DNA of 64,000 bases from Cryptomeria japonica (lineage: Eukaryota > Streptophyta > Pinopsida > Cupressales > Cupressaceae), in NCBI RefSeq assembly GCF_030272615.1, contig NC_081411.1, positions 187,063,449 through 187,127,448 of the forward strand, given 5' to 3'. Below the pieces are notes generated by a model, which was given only the letters and a program-made list of their open reading frames with translations, was not told where the DNA came from and made no database searches. Made by a program: the position numbers and the translations under genes. Below are positions 44,061 to 53,718 of the stretch, one piece after another. Each line of letters opens with the position of its first letter. Positions within the stretch are counted from its first letter, which is position 1.

Positions 44061-44831
44061 TTGAAGAGGTTAAAAAAAAAAATGGTAGCGGTAGGTGGAC
44101 TTTCAAACATAGCTGAAAATGTTATTAATGCTGAAGCAAAACTTAAGCCTGCACAAGATAAAACTTTGAAGCTAAAAGAGGAATTGATGCTTGCTAAGGA
44201 AAAGGAAAGGAAGATGTATTTTCTGGAGTTAAAACAAAATAAGGTTGAAAAGGAAAAGGAAGATGTCCTGACAGAATGGGAAAGACTGAAGAATTTTGAG
44301 TCAAAAGCTAGAAGGTTGACAAGAGAGCTCATTGACTCTGAATTCTTCCGAGGCCGATTCACAAATCTAGGGCAATTTAGGGATGACCCAAATCTTTTGG
44401 ATAAATTAAAAGAGATAACAGTGGCCTTGAAAGAAAGAGATTTGATTTTGCATGAGCAATTCCAGGATGCTGAATGCAAGAGAACAGAGTTAGAAGATAA
44501 GTCTAACATGGAACTTGACTTGTTATCTCAAGAAAAAATGCATAGCGCTCTGCAGGAAGATGAATTGAAAAATGCAGTGGCTAGATTAAATATGCTTGAA
44601 ATGAATTCAACATGCTTTGAAGAGAAGGCTCCAGCTTTAGAGGGATCGTTAAAATTTTTAATGAACAAAATGGAAGCAAATCACTTCAAAATTGAGGAAG
44701 AATTTAAGTGTTTTCAAAATTATTCTTTGGAGAGAGTAAAGAATTTTGAGACTGCATTATTGAACTCACGGCAAAAGGAACAAGAATGGCAGGAAAGCTT
44801 AATTTCTGCAGAACAAGAAGTATGTAACTAA
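44061..44831 (+). CDS. Coiled-coil ORF fragment, function unknown (256 aa)
   Basis: The frame opens MKRLKKKMVAVGGLSNIAEN and continues for 256 codons rich in Glu, Lys and Leu with heptad-like spacing (LKLKEELMLAKEKERKM, LKEITVALKERDLILHEQF). It is a long alpha-helical coiled coil. It has no catalytic or zinc motif and no signal peptide. It may extend upstream in another frame: 43892-44116 is Ser/Glu-rich. It lies 360 bp after the polymerase-subunit fragment in the same direction, so both may come from one capture event. The length of uninterrupted frame in AT-rich DNA suggests a real coding ancestor. The family is not recognised. Confidence 0.45.
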   Translation: MKRLKKKMVAVGGLSNIAENVINAEAKLKPAQDKTLKLKEELMLAKEKERKMYFLELKQNKVEKEKEDVLTEWERLKNFESKARRLTRELIDSEFFRGRFTNLGQFRDDPNLLDKLKEITVALKERDLILHEQFQDAECKRTELEDKSNMELDLLSQEKMHSALQEDELKNAVARLNMLEMNSTCFEEKAPALEGSLKFLMNKMEANHFKIEEEFKCFQNYSLERVKNFETALLNSRQKEQEWQESLISAEQEVCN

Positions 44832-46800
44832 AAATATTGCAAAAAAATCAGAACCAGAGCAGAAGATGTAAAAAAGGGTAAACAGTGGTAGCCATTAATG
44901 GCGAAAATCCCTGCAATTCCTTAAAAAAAAAACCCATGGAGACCTGAAAGTGTGCAAGAAATCGGACAAAAGGCGCCTAGCTTCCAAAAGTTTACATCGC
45001 AGCAACAGAAGGAAGTCTCAAATACATAGAAATGCAAGAAAATCTTCACGGCGGCTCACTAAAATAGGCCCGGAATCAACAAAAACACAGAGAGAAGATC
45101 AGGCCGTAAACGCCCATAGGCCCAGCACTCATAGCGGCGCCCAGTACTAGAAAACGACTGATATTTCTTCTCCTTTCGTGCCTAGTTCAAACCCTAGCGG
45201 CGCCCAGCAGAGCTTCCAAGTGAAGTTTCCAGAAGGTCGAATGCAAAAAGGAAGCGAAATGAGAGTTTTAGGTTATATTTCCCCTAAAAATATCATCGAA
45301 CTTCCTATGTTTGCCTTTGCGTCTTATTCTTCTCCTTTCTATGCCACGTAAAATGTAAGAGGCCACATGGTGAGCTATCGCCATATGCTTCTAAGTGATA
45401 TTATAAATCACTTTAAAATATGTGTAACTTACATTGCTTCCTAAGTGATTTCATATCACTTATTCTTTTTATTTCCACATATCCTATTAAGTGATTTTAA
45501 ATCACTTAGGAAATATGATCTTTAAATAAATGTTAATAAATGTTTTTGTTTAGAGTATTTTAAAAAAAAATCATTACTAAATCAAACATTTTGTTTTTTG
45601 CTTTTTTTATTTTTATCTTTTTTTTTATATATATTATAGTAAATAAATGTAATAAATAGGAAATTATTTACTAAAGTGTAAAATCAAACACTTTACACTT
45701 TATTAAATATGTTTTCTAAATTACATTTATTATTTAATAAATAAAATTAATAAAAATATTTCATTAAAGTGGTTTATTTTATTTACCACTTTAATAATAT
45801 AGTTTTATCGTTTTTTATGTTATTAATGTATTTACTTTAATATATATAAGAAATAAAATAAAATAAAATCAGACAAATGTTCAATTAAGTAATGATATTT
45901 TTTAAAATCACTTTATCAGATATTTGTTTTCATTTATTAGAAGGTCAGGGAGAGATATTTTTGCATTTATGAGGGCTTGCAGGCCTGTCAGAGATATTTC
46001 AGAGTCATTTATGATGCATTTATGGGGTTTTATGGTTGCAGAATGGGTGGCTTGACTTTTTGGCTCAAGTACATTCCTTTTCAGACATGTTTGGGGCTAA
46101 AAAGGTGGGTTTTTTGAGTTTGCTCGACCTAAAATGAGGAGGTGGAGTCCTTTTTGACTGCCTTGGAAAAAAGCATATATACTAGAAGCCTTTATTTTGA
46201 TTAGGGTTCTGATTCATTCATCCTTTAGCAGACTGTAATTTTTGAGTTCTCTCTGCAGGAAGGAATGTTTTTGTAACACATTTTCAGGAATTACAGAGCT
46301 TGGTGATACCTTTTTGGCAGGGATAATAGCTTGGCATACATCTCTACTTCTCATCTTTTCTGTTATTGTGTCTTTAGTGTTAGTCAGTTCTTTGTGGTTG
46401 GCTTTTTGCCCCCCTTAAAATTGCACTTTCTGTTGATGCCTTATACATAAATACATATGTTCTTGCAGGTCATAAGCTGTGTTTTTTAGTAATTATTAGT
46501 CTTAGGTTGTGAAAGGAGTTTTTCCTCTTAAGGACTGTGATTATCCAGCCTTCTTATGAAGCATTGATGCAAGGATCATGGGTTGTTGGTTAGTGTAAAA
46601 GAGTTTTATTATCACTGTTATACTGTGTATCTTTTGCTTAGTTGGATTTCAACATATCATCTGGTGCAATCACCTTAGATTTAGATTTCAGTTTTACATG
46701 TTCTCCTCCTTACTCTTTTCCCTGAAGAAATTGTTAGTTTAGGTGCAGAATTTGAAAAGAACCAGCTTACTCTGGAGGTTCACTCAAATTTTTAGGCAAC
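44832..46800. other. AT-rich intron DNA with clustered short palindromes
   Basis: 45390-45510 holds three palindromes of the form AAGTGATTT.AAATCACTT within 120 bp. 45660-45800 has further ones (AAGTGTAAA...TTTACACTT, AAAGTGGTTTA...TAAACCACTTTA type). 46165-46200 has a TATATATACTAG promoter-like stretch followed by a GATTAGGGTT phrase, which may be an LTR start region. No coding signature. Confidence 0.4.
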
Positions 46801-47689
46801 CCACAGGCCTAGGAGGGTTCCCATGTGTCACAAGCCTGCTGAGTTGATAGCTTAGCAAACAGGGGTGCAGGTTCAAGTGATAACAACTTGCAAATCTGCA
46901 TATGAAAGAACTCACACAAAAGATAACTCAGATCTCAATGCATTGTGAAATATTTGTAGGATATCTCCAACAAATACCAGCCATAGTAGATCTTTCACTA
47001 CTGTAGCTAGTCTTCTTCAAGAAGGTTTTCATCCTCAGGAAGGCTGAGATGGACTAAGTCCAAATTTCTAGAATCACACAGGGTTTCCTCAGAGAGAAAT
47101 ATCAGAAGTAATATAATCAACATACCAAATGAGTTCTCAGAGTTCTTATTTATAAGTTTTTCTTCGGAACTTTCCAGAAACTCCCTTTATTAATTTATTA
47201 AGCCTTTTAACTCAAAAAAGTGATTTAATTTACTTTTTAAACATATATGGCACTTAAGGTCACTTTTAAGGGTTTCAACATTTAAAACTTTTTGTTTTCT
47301 TTCCAACGAGCTATAACATTGAGGTGCTCGATAAATTATTTTAATTAAAATGACAGCCTTAGTGACAATTAAATATAGCTCAATAATACACCCAATTAGC
47401 GACAATGGTCAAAATGCATCGGAATTGAAATATGATTATGTAGGAGTGATACCAATGACGAAACAGTATAAACAAACTTGACTATGTGACTTACTAAAAA
47501 TAGACGCTTCCTCCAATAATCTTGGAGCCCAAACTAGAAGCCAGAAATAACATGTGAAAGAGTCATATGACTCCTTTAAACCATTTGAGCTCATTGGTAA
47601 TATTAAACTACCTCTTTCAATAAGTTGACAAAAACCTAAAAAGTCAATGACAACTGCACTGCTAGAGAACTTGAAATGGGCACATTACA
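46801..47689 (-). mobile_element. Probable LTR fragment (TGTAATGTGCCC start)
   Basis: The minus strand from 47689 begins TGTAATGTGCCC, one change from the TGTAATGTCCCC terminus. The segment 46970-47040 resembles 48150-48230 of the next LTR, and 46830-46872 is the inverse match of 35700-35760. The low end is not fixed. Confidence 0.45.
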
Positions 47690-48063
47690 AGCAATATAGG
47701 AGTGTTGGATATGCAAGGGTGATTAGCTCTAAAAATTCATGTCTCTCATATATTTTACCTTTGAAAAAGTGATTTGCAAGCAGCAATAATGTCTAGGCAC
47801 CACTAAAAAGAGGAATCTAGGCCCTAAAAAACCCAATGTTTACGTTGGGAAGTCTCATGCCATGCTTTGACCATGGCTAGGAAGGGGTTGGCCATTGAAA
47901 TTAAATTGAATAACCTGCAAATGGCTCACAAAACCATAAATGAGGGGTATGACATGCATTGGAAATGGTCGACCAGGCCCAAGAAAGATATCAGCAATTC
48001 ACATGAATACCACCAAAAATACCTAGAAGTAATCACGAAACAATCTCAGAGAACTTGCAATTA

Positions 48064-48813
48064 GAGAACCTTAAAAATATTCGTTTTTCTGAAACCTTAA
48101 AAATATTCCAAAGCTCCATGAAAATTAGTGTGATTCCTTTGTGAATGTATTCAAACAGCTAGGATGGGTCTTTCACCACTGAAACTAGTGTTTATTGATG
48201 AGGGTTTTCATCCTTAATCAACCCTTGCAAGAACTCGTTGTTCACTCCAATACATCTTGGTATGTGTGCAACTCTGCCTCAAATGAGAGTCAAATCCCCC
48301 TTATATAGAGTTGGAGGAAAACAGAGTAATTTGAATTTAAAAATAATTCATTCTCCTTCAAAGGCCCTTTTTACCATTTAAAGATAACTTAAATCCAAGT
48401 TCCCATTTCTTTAGGCATTCAACTTGGGGAACATAACATCACTTTATAAAATTAAAACACAAAAGTGAATGATATAATATTAGTTTATAACCTTAGTGTA
48501 ATAATTAAATAAACACAATCATTTGGTGGAAAGCATCGCTAGGGCATCGAAAATTGAAATTGATCATTTCAAGAAGATATTGACACTAAAGAAAGATGTC
48601 AAGTGTTCAATCGAGGATTTGCTAAAAATAGCAGTGGTTCTCCAAGAATTGTGGAGAACAACCTAGAAGGCCAAAAACACTACAAAGAGCATTGCCACCA
48701 ACTAGAACACTAATTAAACAGCACGCTGCTATTAGAATCCAAGAAAAGTGAATTTAAGCTCTCAAAGAATGTAGGAGTTCCCTAATTAGGAGGTCCAACA
48801 AGGGGACATTACA
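48064..48813 (-). mobile_element. 3' LTR fragment of a gypsy element (TGTAATGTCCCC start)
   Basis: The minus strand at 48813 begins TGTAATGTCCCC and is directly preceded (48814-48830) by the polypurine tract TTTTGGGGAGGGATGAC. This identifies a 3' LTR behind the integrase remnant at 48831-49215. The low border is approximate. Confidence 0.6.
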
Positions 48814-48830
48814 GTCATCCCTCCCCAAAA

Positions 48831-49215
48831 TTTCTTGTCCCCAAGCAATTGCAAATCAGAATGTTGTAAAATCTGATTCTCTCAAGTAGCATCCTCCATT
48901 AGCAAGTTCTTCCACTTCACCAAATACTCCTTGATAGTCCTCTTCCACAAAGTACGCTACCTACAATTGATCACTGCTTCTAGAAGTAACACCAATTTGC
49001 CTTCATCATCCAAAAGGGGCAACTTAGATGAGGGAACCACATTATGCCCAAGCACCTTCTTGAAGCGAGATCGTGGAAGACATTGTGTACCTTGCTGCTC
49101 TTATGTAGCTCCAATTAATATGCCACCTCTCCAATCCTTTTGGAGATCTTGAATGGCCAATAAAATCGTGGCTCCAATTTCCCCAATCCATTCTTCTTGA
49201 GAGCGGATTGTCTGC
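48831..49215 (-). pseudogene. Ty3/gypsy integrase C-terminus with chromodomain-like end
   Basis: Minus-strand translation gives, in changing frames, 'KEYLVKWKNLLMEDATWE'-like sequence (here EYLVKWKNLL.MEDAT, then a stop). Upstream are pieces matching 'FHVS.LKK.LG' and 'P.L..KG' of the integrase C-terminal and chromodomain linker. It is the same layout as the better preserved copy at 56375-56827. Stops and frameshifts make it dead. It is followed by a PPT and LTR, as expected for the 3' end of a gypsy (chromovirus-type) element. Confidence 0.6.
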
Positions 49216-49620
49216 AGGGCTGCAAATGCAAGTAAATCATGTCACAAAGCATCAGTCAAAAATATCCACACAAGTAAGAACTAACAATAGTGAACACAAG
49301 ATACGTAAACAATTTACATGGAAACCCTTACGGGAGAAAACCTCGACAAAATATTGCTTTTATATAACTGATGTCAAATTCATTTCCCTTTGTGATTGCT
49401 GTATTTGCTGTTTGTTTAATATAAACAAATCCAATTTGTATCGCCTTTGTTTGATCGCTGCATTAGTAATTTAGACATGTAGTCGCTGTCATATTGTGTG
49501 GATGCCTTTAAATTGCTGCTGTCATTGGAATTGACCTTGATGGCTTTTGTCTTAGATATCACAAACATTCAACTTTAATTTGCTATTGTTCACATAACTA
49601 ACTTCAGCTTTAACCAGATA
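49216..49620 (-). mobile_element. Copia-type LTR fragment
   Basis: On the minus strand the phrase GAGGTTTTCTCCCGTAAGGG, then TTTCCATGTAAATTG, matches the conserved R/U5 region of many plant copia LTRs (the 'GGTTTTCCC...GGGTTTCCACGTAAA' motif). A similar motif is on + at about 61965. Borders are not determined. Confidence 0.45.
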
Positions 49621-50625
49621 ACATCAATGACATTTCTTTTGATCTCGTCTACTTGACATCAATGACAATTTTCCAACAGTTATGCCTTGGAGTGGATGAT
49701 GTGTGCCATTGATATGGAATGCCATTGTCTTGTAAAACATAGTGTATACGATGATGTTAACAATGTGACAAATGTTAAAAATAAAATGAAATGGTTGATT
49801 GCATGTGAAGATAACAAGCAATAGTGTAATGGCACAAATTGGTACTAACAAAGTAAAATTGATTTTAGTAGTGTAGATTGTTAATGTATTCATCTCAATT
49901 TATATGCATAGAAATGAATTAATAAAATTGTGTTAGTACATTTTGGATGAAGTCGTCAAAATATATTAATAAGCTAATTTAATTTAATCTTTCACAAAGG
50001 TGACGTCTTTACAAATCATCTATTGCAAGAATTTTCAGAAGTTCCATAAATGAATTTTTTGCATTGTTTCATGGGGATGCGTCCCCATGGGTTGGAGTAA
50101 TGTCTCCAATGTCCTGGGTTATTGGTGACTTGGAGGGGATGCCCCCTTTTTCAGGACTGGACAGCCTATTCCATTTGGTTCATGAAAATTTAAAAAGGCG
50201 ACTCTAAAAGGAAAAAGATGCTAAAATCCCCAAAAAAGCTTAAAGAGGAAGGATTGTTATTGCAAATGCAGCACAATGTAATTACTTTTTAAAATTACAG
50301 CTGCTTATAGTTTGTTTAATATATTTTAATAGCCGTCCCCACATTGTCCCCAAAATTTAGCAAAATTATTACTGTCCCTTGTCTAGAAATGTGGAGAATC
50401 ACTGATTTTTTGTTAATTATTCTCATAAATGACAACAATTAGCCATTGGGATTTTTACTGGGTGTTATTTATCTCAATTTAAACATTTAATTGGAAGTTA
50501 TCAGTACAATGTCTTTGGCAGGAATCATGTCTCACTTTGAAAACTTTACAGATATTTTATTTTGTTTGTCCAATTTTTAATGTTTTCCAATAGTATTGTG
50601 TTCCTTGCATTCTTGGGTTTCACAG
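49621..50625. other. End of the giant intron, before the second PRMT exon
   Basis: No gene or LTR terminus. It includes a GGGGATGCGTCCCC palindrome at 50073-50087 and the acceptor region TTCTTGGGTTTCACAG of the exon at 50626. Confidence 0.45.
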
Positions 50626-50691
50626 GCAGCAGAAGTTGTGAAGGCGAACAACTTAAGCGATAGGGTAATTGTCCTTCATGGGAGAGTGGAG
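50626..50691 (+). CDS. PRMT6: PRMT6-type protein arginine methyltransferase, next internal exon (22 codons)
   Basis: Begins AAEVVKANNLSDR and ends VLHGRVE. The borders are TTTCACAG before and GTACGATC after; phase 0 at both ends. Joined to the exon at 9400-9435 it gives the continuous post-I and motif II region of a class I arginine methyltransferase. In this family the Glu of G.VE contacts the SAM adenine. VKANNL..RV..L.G.VE is the common PRMT pattern, and the HGRVE wording points to plant PRMT6. The next expected segment (DVEI...SEWMGY with the double-E loop) was not found in the remaining 13.3 kb. PRMTs methylate arginine on histones and RNA-binding proteins in nucleus and cytosol. Confidence 0.88.
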
Positions 50692-52225
50692 GTACGATCT
50701 TATAGAAATGATATATTTTAATTTGATAAGAAGCACTTGTAACTCTTAGTAAGTTTTTTTGTTATTAATTTTAGATTCCTTTTTTTTTTAACAATGCTTT
50801 ATTGCATTTATTACTGCTGTACTTTAAGCAAAGAGTTTAAAATCAATTATAATTTTGTTGGACTTTGTTCAAAGTGTTACCACATCTGCCACTTCAATTT
50901 TTTCTTTTCAACTTTTGAGTGTTGTAAAGGAAGATTGATTAGCAGCATTTGAGGATCATATAACCTAAGATTTTCCTTGGAAGGTATGTATAGATGCTTG
51001 GCAATTTCATGGAGTTTTCTAGGGTTCAAGTTTCATAATTATCTTTTCTGAAAATGGCACTTGATTTTTAAAATATTGGGAATTCAAGTTGGTTTCAAGT
51101 TTTTGTAAGTGATATTGTGATAGCACATGAGATATATTGAAGAATTTGTATGCATTTACTTGAGAACAGTAAGAAAGAAAGAAAAAAGAAAAATGAAAAA
51201 AAGGAACTTTAGAGGTCCTTTCTTAAGATAGAAAACAAGGGATAGAGTATGACTAAGTGTCATGTGCCCATTTTTTGGTTCTCTTGCAGTGCAACTATGT
51301 TGGCTTTTTGGGTTGGTGTCAACAGGATTAGAGGGGTATTTCGATGTCGCTAGTGTGTTCAGACGGATTAATGTAGATGAATGATGCTTTTTGAATTGAT
51401 TTCAGACAACTTGTTTGAGAATTACTGTTTTTATTAAGTTACTATTTTTAGTAAGTGTCAGTTTGGACATCAATTGGTCAGTTGGGAGTTTTGGTTGATT
51501 TACTATTTTTAGTTTTGGCTGATTTACTATTTTAGCAGTTAATATTTATAGTAACCACTATTTTTGGCAACTGGTCATAGATTTAGTCTCCTATTAGCTT
51601 CAGTGTGCAGCATCTTCAGTTTTAGGGTTTGGGTAGTTCATGCTATTTTTAGTAAGTGCTATTTTTTAGCAATTGGTCATTGTCTCAATTCCTCTTAGTT
51701 CAATACAAAGGATTTCAGTTGAACTTAGTGAGTTATTTTTCTTTCAAAAGAGATTTATTTAATTTTATTCACTAAGTCTTTATAAAGTGTTTTTTAAAAA
51801 TATACCCCCCCTTGGCCTAGTAACATGAATTTGTTTTTAAAAGAGGTGCCATTTGACATTTAAAATGGATGCCTAACGAAGAAGAGATATTTATTTTATT
51901 GATCTTATACTAAGTTGCCAGTCCTAGTTCGGATTCGGATTCTGGTTTGAGATTCGGATTAGCAAATTTGTTCAATTTCTTTTGGGGGTGGGTTCGGGTT
52001 CGCTTTGGGTTCATACATACAAAAACATATAAAAATAAGAAATAAAAAATATATACATATATGCATTAGCAAATAAATTCATAATACACCACTATCAAGT
52101 GTCAACTATTGCTAATAGGCTAACAATAGAGTAACATAGCAAATTACACCACCATATATATATTAAAGTTTTAGTCCAAATGGCAAATAACATAGCAAAA
52201 TGCCAAAATACACCACCATATCAAT
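50692..52225 (+). other. Start of the downstream PRMT6 intron
   Basis: No exon found. 51420-51680 holds degenerate repeats of GTTTACTATTTTTAG and GCAA(C/T)TGGTCAT phrases. 52020-52160 is AT-rich. Confidence 0.45.
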
Positions 52226-52365
52226 GTTTAACCTCAAAAATAATAATGTCAACATTAACAATCAACCATGACCGATCAAATATCATCAAAAGTCATCAAA
52301 CATATCATCATCCTCCTCTTGTGGCAAATTAGAAGCACAAACAGTGCCATTGGCAGTGGTACTAG
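52226..52365 (-). pseudogene. C-terminal tail of an unidentified ORF, split by the gypsy block
   Basis: The minus strand reads ASTTANGTVCASNLPQEEDD, then MFDDF and a stop. The acidic end looks protein-like. Removing the block 52371-57744 and one 5-bp target copy makes the frame continuous with EIVGDHEAAPEADF at 57745-57790. Upstream of that a TAG interrupts it. The family is unknown; a transposase tail is possible but not shown. Confidence 0.4.
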
Positions 52366-52370
52366 CAATA

Positions 52371-53698
52371 TGTCATGTCCCCATCTTTTTGATGCAATTC
52401 CCACATTGCATTTGATGAATAAAGACACTTAAAAATTTCTAAGTGTCAAAAGTTAATAAGGAAAACGTGACTTTTATAAAGTAACTTTATAAGCCTAAGT
52501 TTCTTTTTTTCAATAAAGGCTTATGTTTGAATAAAGTGCTATGCGTACCTTTTAAAAAAGTGGCCCCTTTAATGTCAACGCCACCCCTTTGCTCAAATCA
52601 CTAAAATGACATGGCATGGTGGGACCCTTGTCATTCTTTAAAAGCCTTTAAGCCTTTCAGCTACGTGGACCCAAAAGATGCCAAGGAAGATGCTTTTTTA
52701 GTTGGATATTCCTTTTAGGGTTACGCTACTCTTTGGAAAAGGTTAGTAGACATTTTGGAGGAGGGAATTGGTATTATGTTATTATTTTATTTCTGTTTTT
52801 TCTCTGCTCTGCATTAGCAGCAGAAATTGCAGGTGTTTGGAGGACGTAAACCCTCAGATCTGCAATGGTAGTGGAGGTGTACCCACTAATTTGCCCACGT
52901 GGGACAAGGATGTGCCTTGTCTAGACTCATTGGGGGTCAATTTAGCAACAAAACCAGCCCAACAATCACTATTAGGTATGATATATCAGTTCTGAGCAGT
53001 TTGTCTTGAAATTGCAGCAAGTGTGGGTTTCATAATTGGAGCCGTACCATTCCAGGCAGTGGCGTACCATTCTAGAAGGCTGTGCATCAATTTAAAATTA
53101 AATGGAGGGTTCTAACTCCATTTCTTGTGCTTGATCTCATTGTTGGGATTAGAAAGGGTAGTGTGGAAGAAATCATAGTCAATTGACTAGATTTGTGATC
53201 AGGGTGAGCAAAACAGTGGGAAAAGAAAGTCAAAATTGTATAATTTTGCTTGGCAAAGGTTGGATTTCCAGTTGGTAACTGGGTTCTTGCCCAATTTGTT
53301 ATTGGTAATTCATCTTATGACAGAATAAGCAGATTGGATCCACTGATCTGCTCCTACACCATCTTTCTCAGCTTGTATCCATTTTCTGGATAGCAAACCA
53401 GCCTCAAACCCTAGCACTGGATCCTTGGTATGTTTTCTTCTTGTACATGTGAATGTTATTTCACTTCTAGATGATTGTAATCTGCTGTCATAAAAAAATC
53501 AGAAGCTGATCTCTTGATTACAGTTCATTTTTATGTTGTTTCGTGTCATATGTGGCAAACCCCATCACCAAAAAACAACACAAAAGAAACAAACTCTTCT
53601 GCATCTTCTGTCTAGTCTCTAAGAACACCAAAAGGGCCCCAAAATATAGTTTATTAAATTAAAATTTAAATAGGGCAGCAAAAGACCTATTTAGGGAT
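52371..53698 (+). repeat. LTR A (plus) of the inverted pair
   Basis: 1328 bp from TGTCATGTCCCC to ...CTATTTAGGGAT; the last six bases (CTTTCA) expected from LTR B are missing. It matches LTR B in reverse complement over its whole length, apart from the later insertion in B and scattered substitutions. Confidence 0.85.
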
Positions 53699-53706
53699 GC
53701 TGTGTA

Positions 53707-53718
53707 ATCTGATACCAC
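53707..53718 (-). promoter_or_regulatory. PBS-like sequence at the palindrome centre
   Basis: The minus strand reads GTGGTATCAGAT directly after the CA end of LTR B. Ten bases match the initiator tRNA-Met complement TGGTATCAGA; the following bases do not continue the match. Confidence 0.7.

Larger units (their letters stand above)
9436..50625 (+). other. PRMT6 intron of 41,190 bp filled with retrotransposons
   Basis: The donor CAG|GTTTGT at 9436 and acceptor TTTCACAG at 50625 join two phase-0 exons that read continuously through the methyltransferase core. Everything between is non-host or decayed sequence: solo LTRs with TSDs, giant LTRs, a TRIM, a truncated copia element, gypsy fragments, minisatellites and a captured polymerase-gene fragment. 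That these two exons belong to one transcript is inferred from protein contiguity, same strand, same phase and lack of any other matching exon between them. Confidence 0.8.
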
